DNA from: an uncultured Alphaproteobacteria bacterium
GTDB taxonomy: Bacteria > Pseudomonadota > Alphaproteobacteria > Caulobacterales > Parvularculaceae
DNA: 6,661 nucleotides
Assembly: GCA_938003575.1 (NCBI GenBank)
Contig: CALKYG010000021.1
Span: 1 to 6,661 of the forward strand
Reading direction: 5' to 3'
Shown: piece after piece, positions 6,522-6,661 of the stretch
Numbering within the stretch: the first letter of the stretch is position 1
Layout: each line of letters opens with the position of its first letter
Notes under the pieces: model-generated
What the model was told of the DNA's origin: nothing
What the model saw: the letters and a program-made list of their open reading frames with translations, nothing else
Databases searched by the model: none
Made by a program: the position numbers and the translations under genes

Positions 6522-6528
6522 TCACCTC
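6522..6528 (-). promoter_or_regulatory. Strong Shine-Dalgarno of the 64-residue gene
   Basis: GAGGTGA on the minus strand is fully complementary to the 3' end of 16S rRNA (core UCACCUC). It stands three bases before the ATG and is the main evidence that this short gene is real and starts here. Confidence 0.7.
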
Positions 6529-6559
6529 GGTTGGACGGTCTTCTCAGAATCGATGAACA

Positions 6560-6661
6560 CGAGATTATAAGGGAGGCTGATTTTTTCAAGACCTCAGGAA
6601 AAAATTCGACCATATTGTTTTTAGCATTTTATCCCATTTTCGACGCCTTTTTTTGCTGCAC
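6560..6661. other. AT-rich intergenic tail
   Basis: By hand count the last 101 bases are about 37% G+C, far below the neighbouring genes. The tail holds several T-runs (6581-6586, 6619-6623, 6649-6655). It also has an imperfectly spaced inverted repeat, TTTTTTC (6581-6587) against GAAAAAA (6598-6604), with CCTCAGG between the arms. I see no gene in it. It is probably promoter and regulatory DNA of the small gene and perhaps of a neighbour beyond the window. Confidence 0.5.
6564..6589 (-). promoter_or_regulatory. Candidate sigma-70 promoter of the 64-residue gene
   Basis: The minus strand reads TTGAAA (6589-6584), then 14 bases, then a perfect TATAAT (6569-6564). The -10 box ends 45 bases before the ATG, which would give a leader of roughly 38 bases. 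The spacer is shorter than the usual 16-18 bases, so either the true -35 contact is shifted, an activator helps, or the match is partly fortuitous. The AT-rich sequence upstream would suit promoter opening. Confidence 0.42.

Noticed and set aside
6547..6551. GAATC (GANTC, CcrM methylation motif) in the small gene's leader
   Set aside because: A single five-base site is expected by chance and several others occur in the window. It is no evidence for cell-cycle control.
1..6661. CRISPR arrays, tRNA or rRNA genes, transposases, phage genes, toxin-antitoxin pairs
   Set aside because: No repeat-spacer pattern, cloverleaf-like sequence, terminal inverted repeats with a transposase, or matching protein motifs were seen. 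The region is almost entirely housekeeping genes.

Overview
The window is a compact stretch of chromosomal housekeeping DNA, roughly 60% GC by eye, from an alphaproteobacterium, most likely of the order Hyphomicrobiales (Rhizobiales). Two things suggest this. A pyrimidine 5'-nucleotidase-like HAD gene sits directly before a succinyl-type dapD, and rpiA lies close to gor on the same strand; both arrangements are familiar from that order. The protein sequences also have alphaproteobacterial character. A Methylocystis/Methylosinus/Beijerinckiaceae-type host is a guess only. There is no sign of phage, insertion sequence, CRISPR, tRNA or rRNA.

Layout. Bases 2-514 (+) hold the 3' part of the HAD pyrimidine 5'-nucleotidase gene; its N-terminal catalytic motif lies outside the window. 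Next is dapD (557-1393, +), for lysine and peptidoglycan precursor synthesis. Facing it is a four-gene block on the minus strand, in transcription order glmU (5569-4211), rpiA (4214-3519), an unrecognised 168-residue acidic protein (3506-3000) and gor (2869-1496). glmU and rpiA overlap by four bases (ATGA), and the unknown gene starts 12 bases after rpiA, so these three look co-transcribed and partly translationally coupled. gor follows after 130 bases and may have its own weak promoter. Divergent from glmU, across a 71-base spacer with two perfect inverted repeats, is gph (5641-6327, +). Its stop codon overlaps the stop of a convergent 64-codon gene (6518-6324, -). That small gene has a strong Shine-Dalgarno and a perfect TATAAT box. 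The window ends in an AT-rich intergenic tail.

How the genes work together. dapD and glmU both feed the cell envelope (diaminopimelate and UDP-N-acetylglucosamine). rpiA (pentose phosphate/Calvin-type sugar interconversion), gph (2-phosphoglycolate removal) and gor (NADPH-dependent glutathione reduction) belong to central carbon and redox metabolism. All five recognised complete enzymes keep the catalytic residues that could be checked.

I found no convincing new multi-gene system. The points most worth a second look are the unknown protein between rpiA and gor, the small convergent gene, an inverted repeat that overlaps the glmU ribosome-binding site, and paired palindromes inside rpiA.
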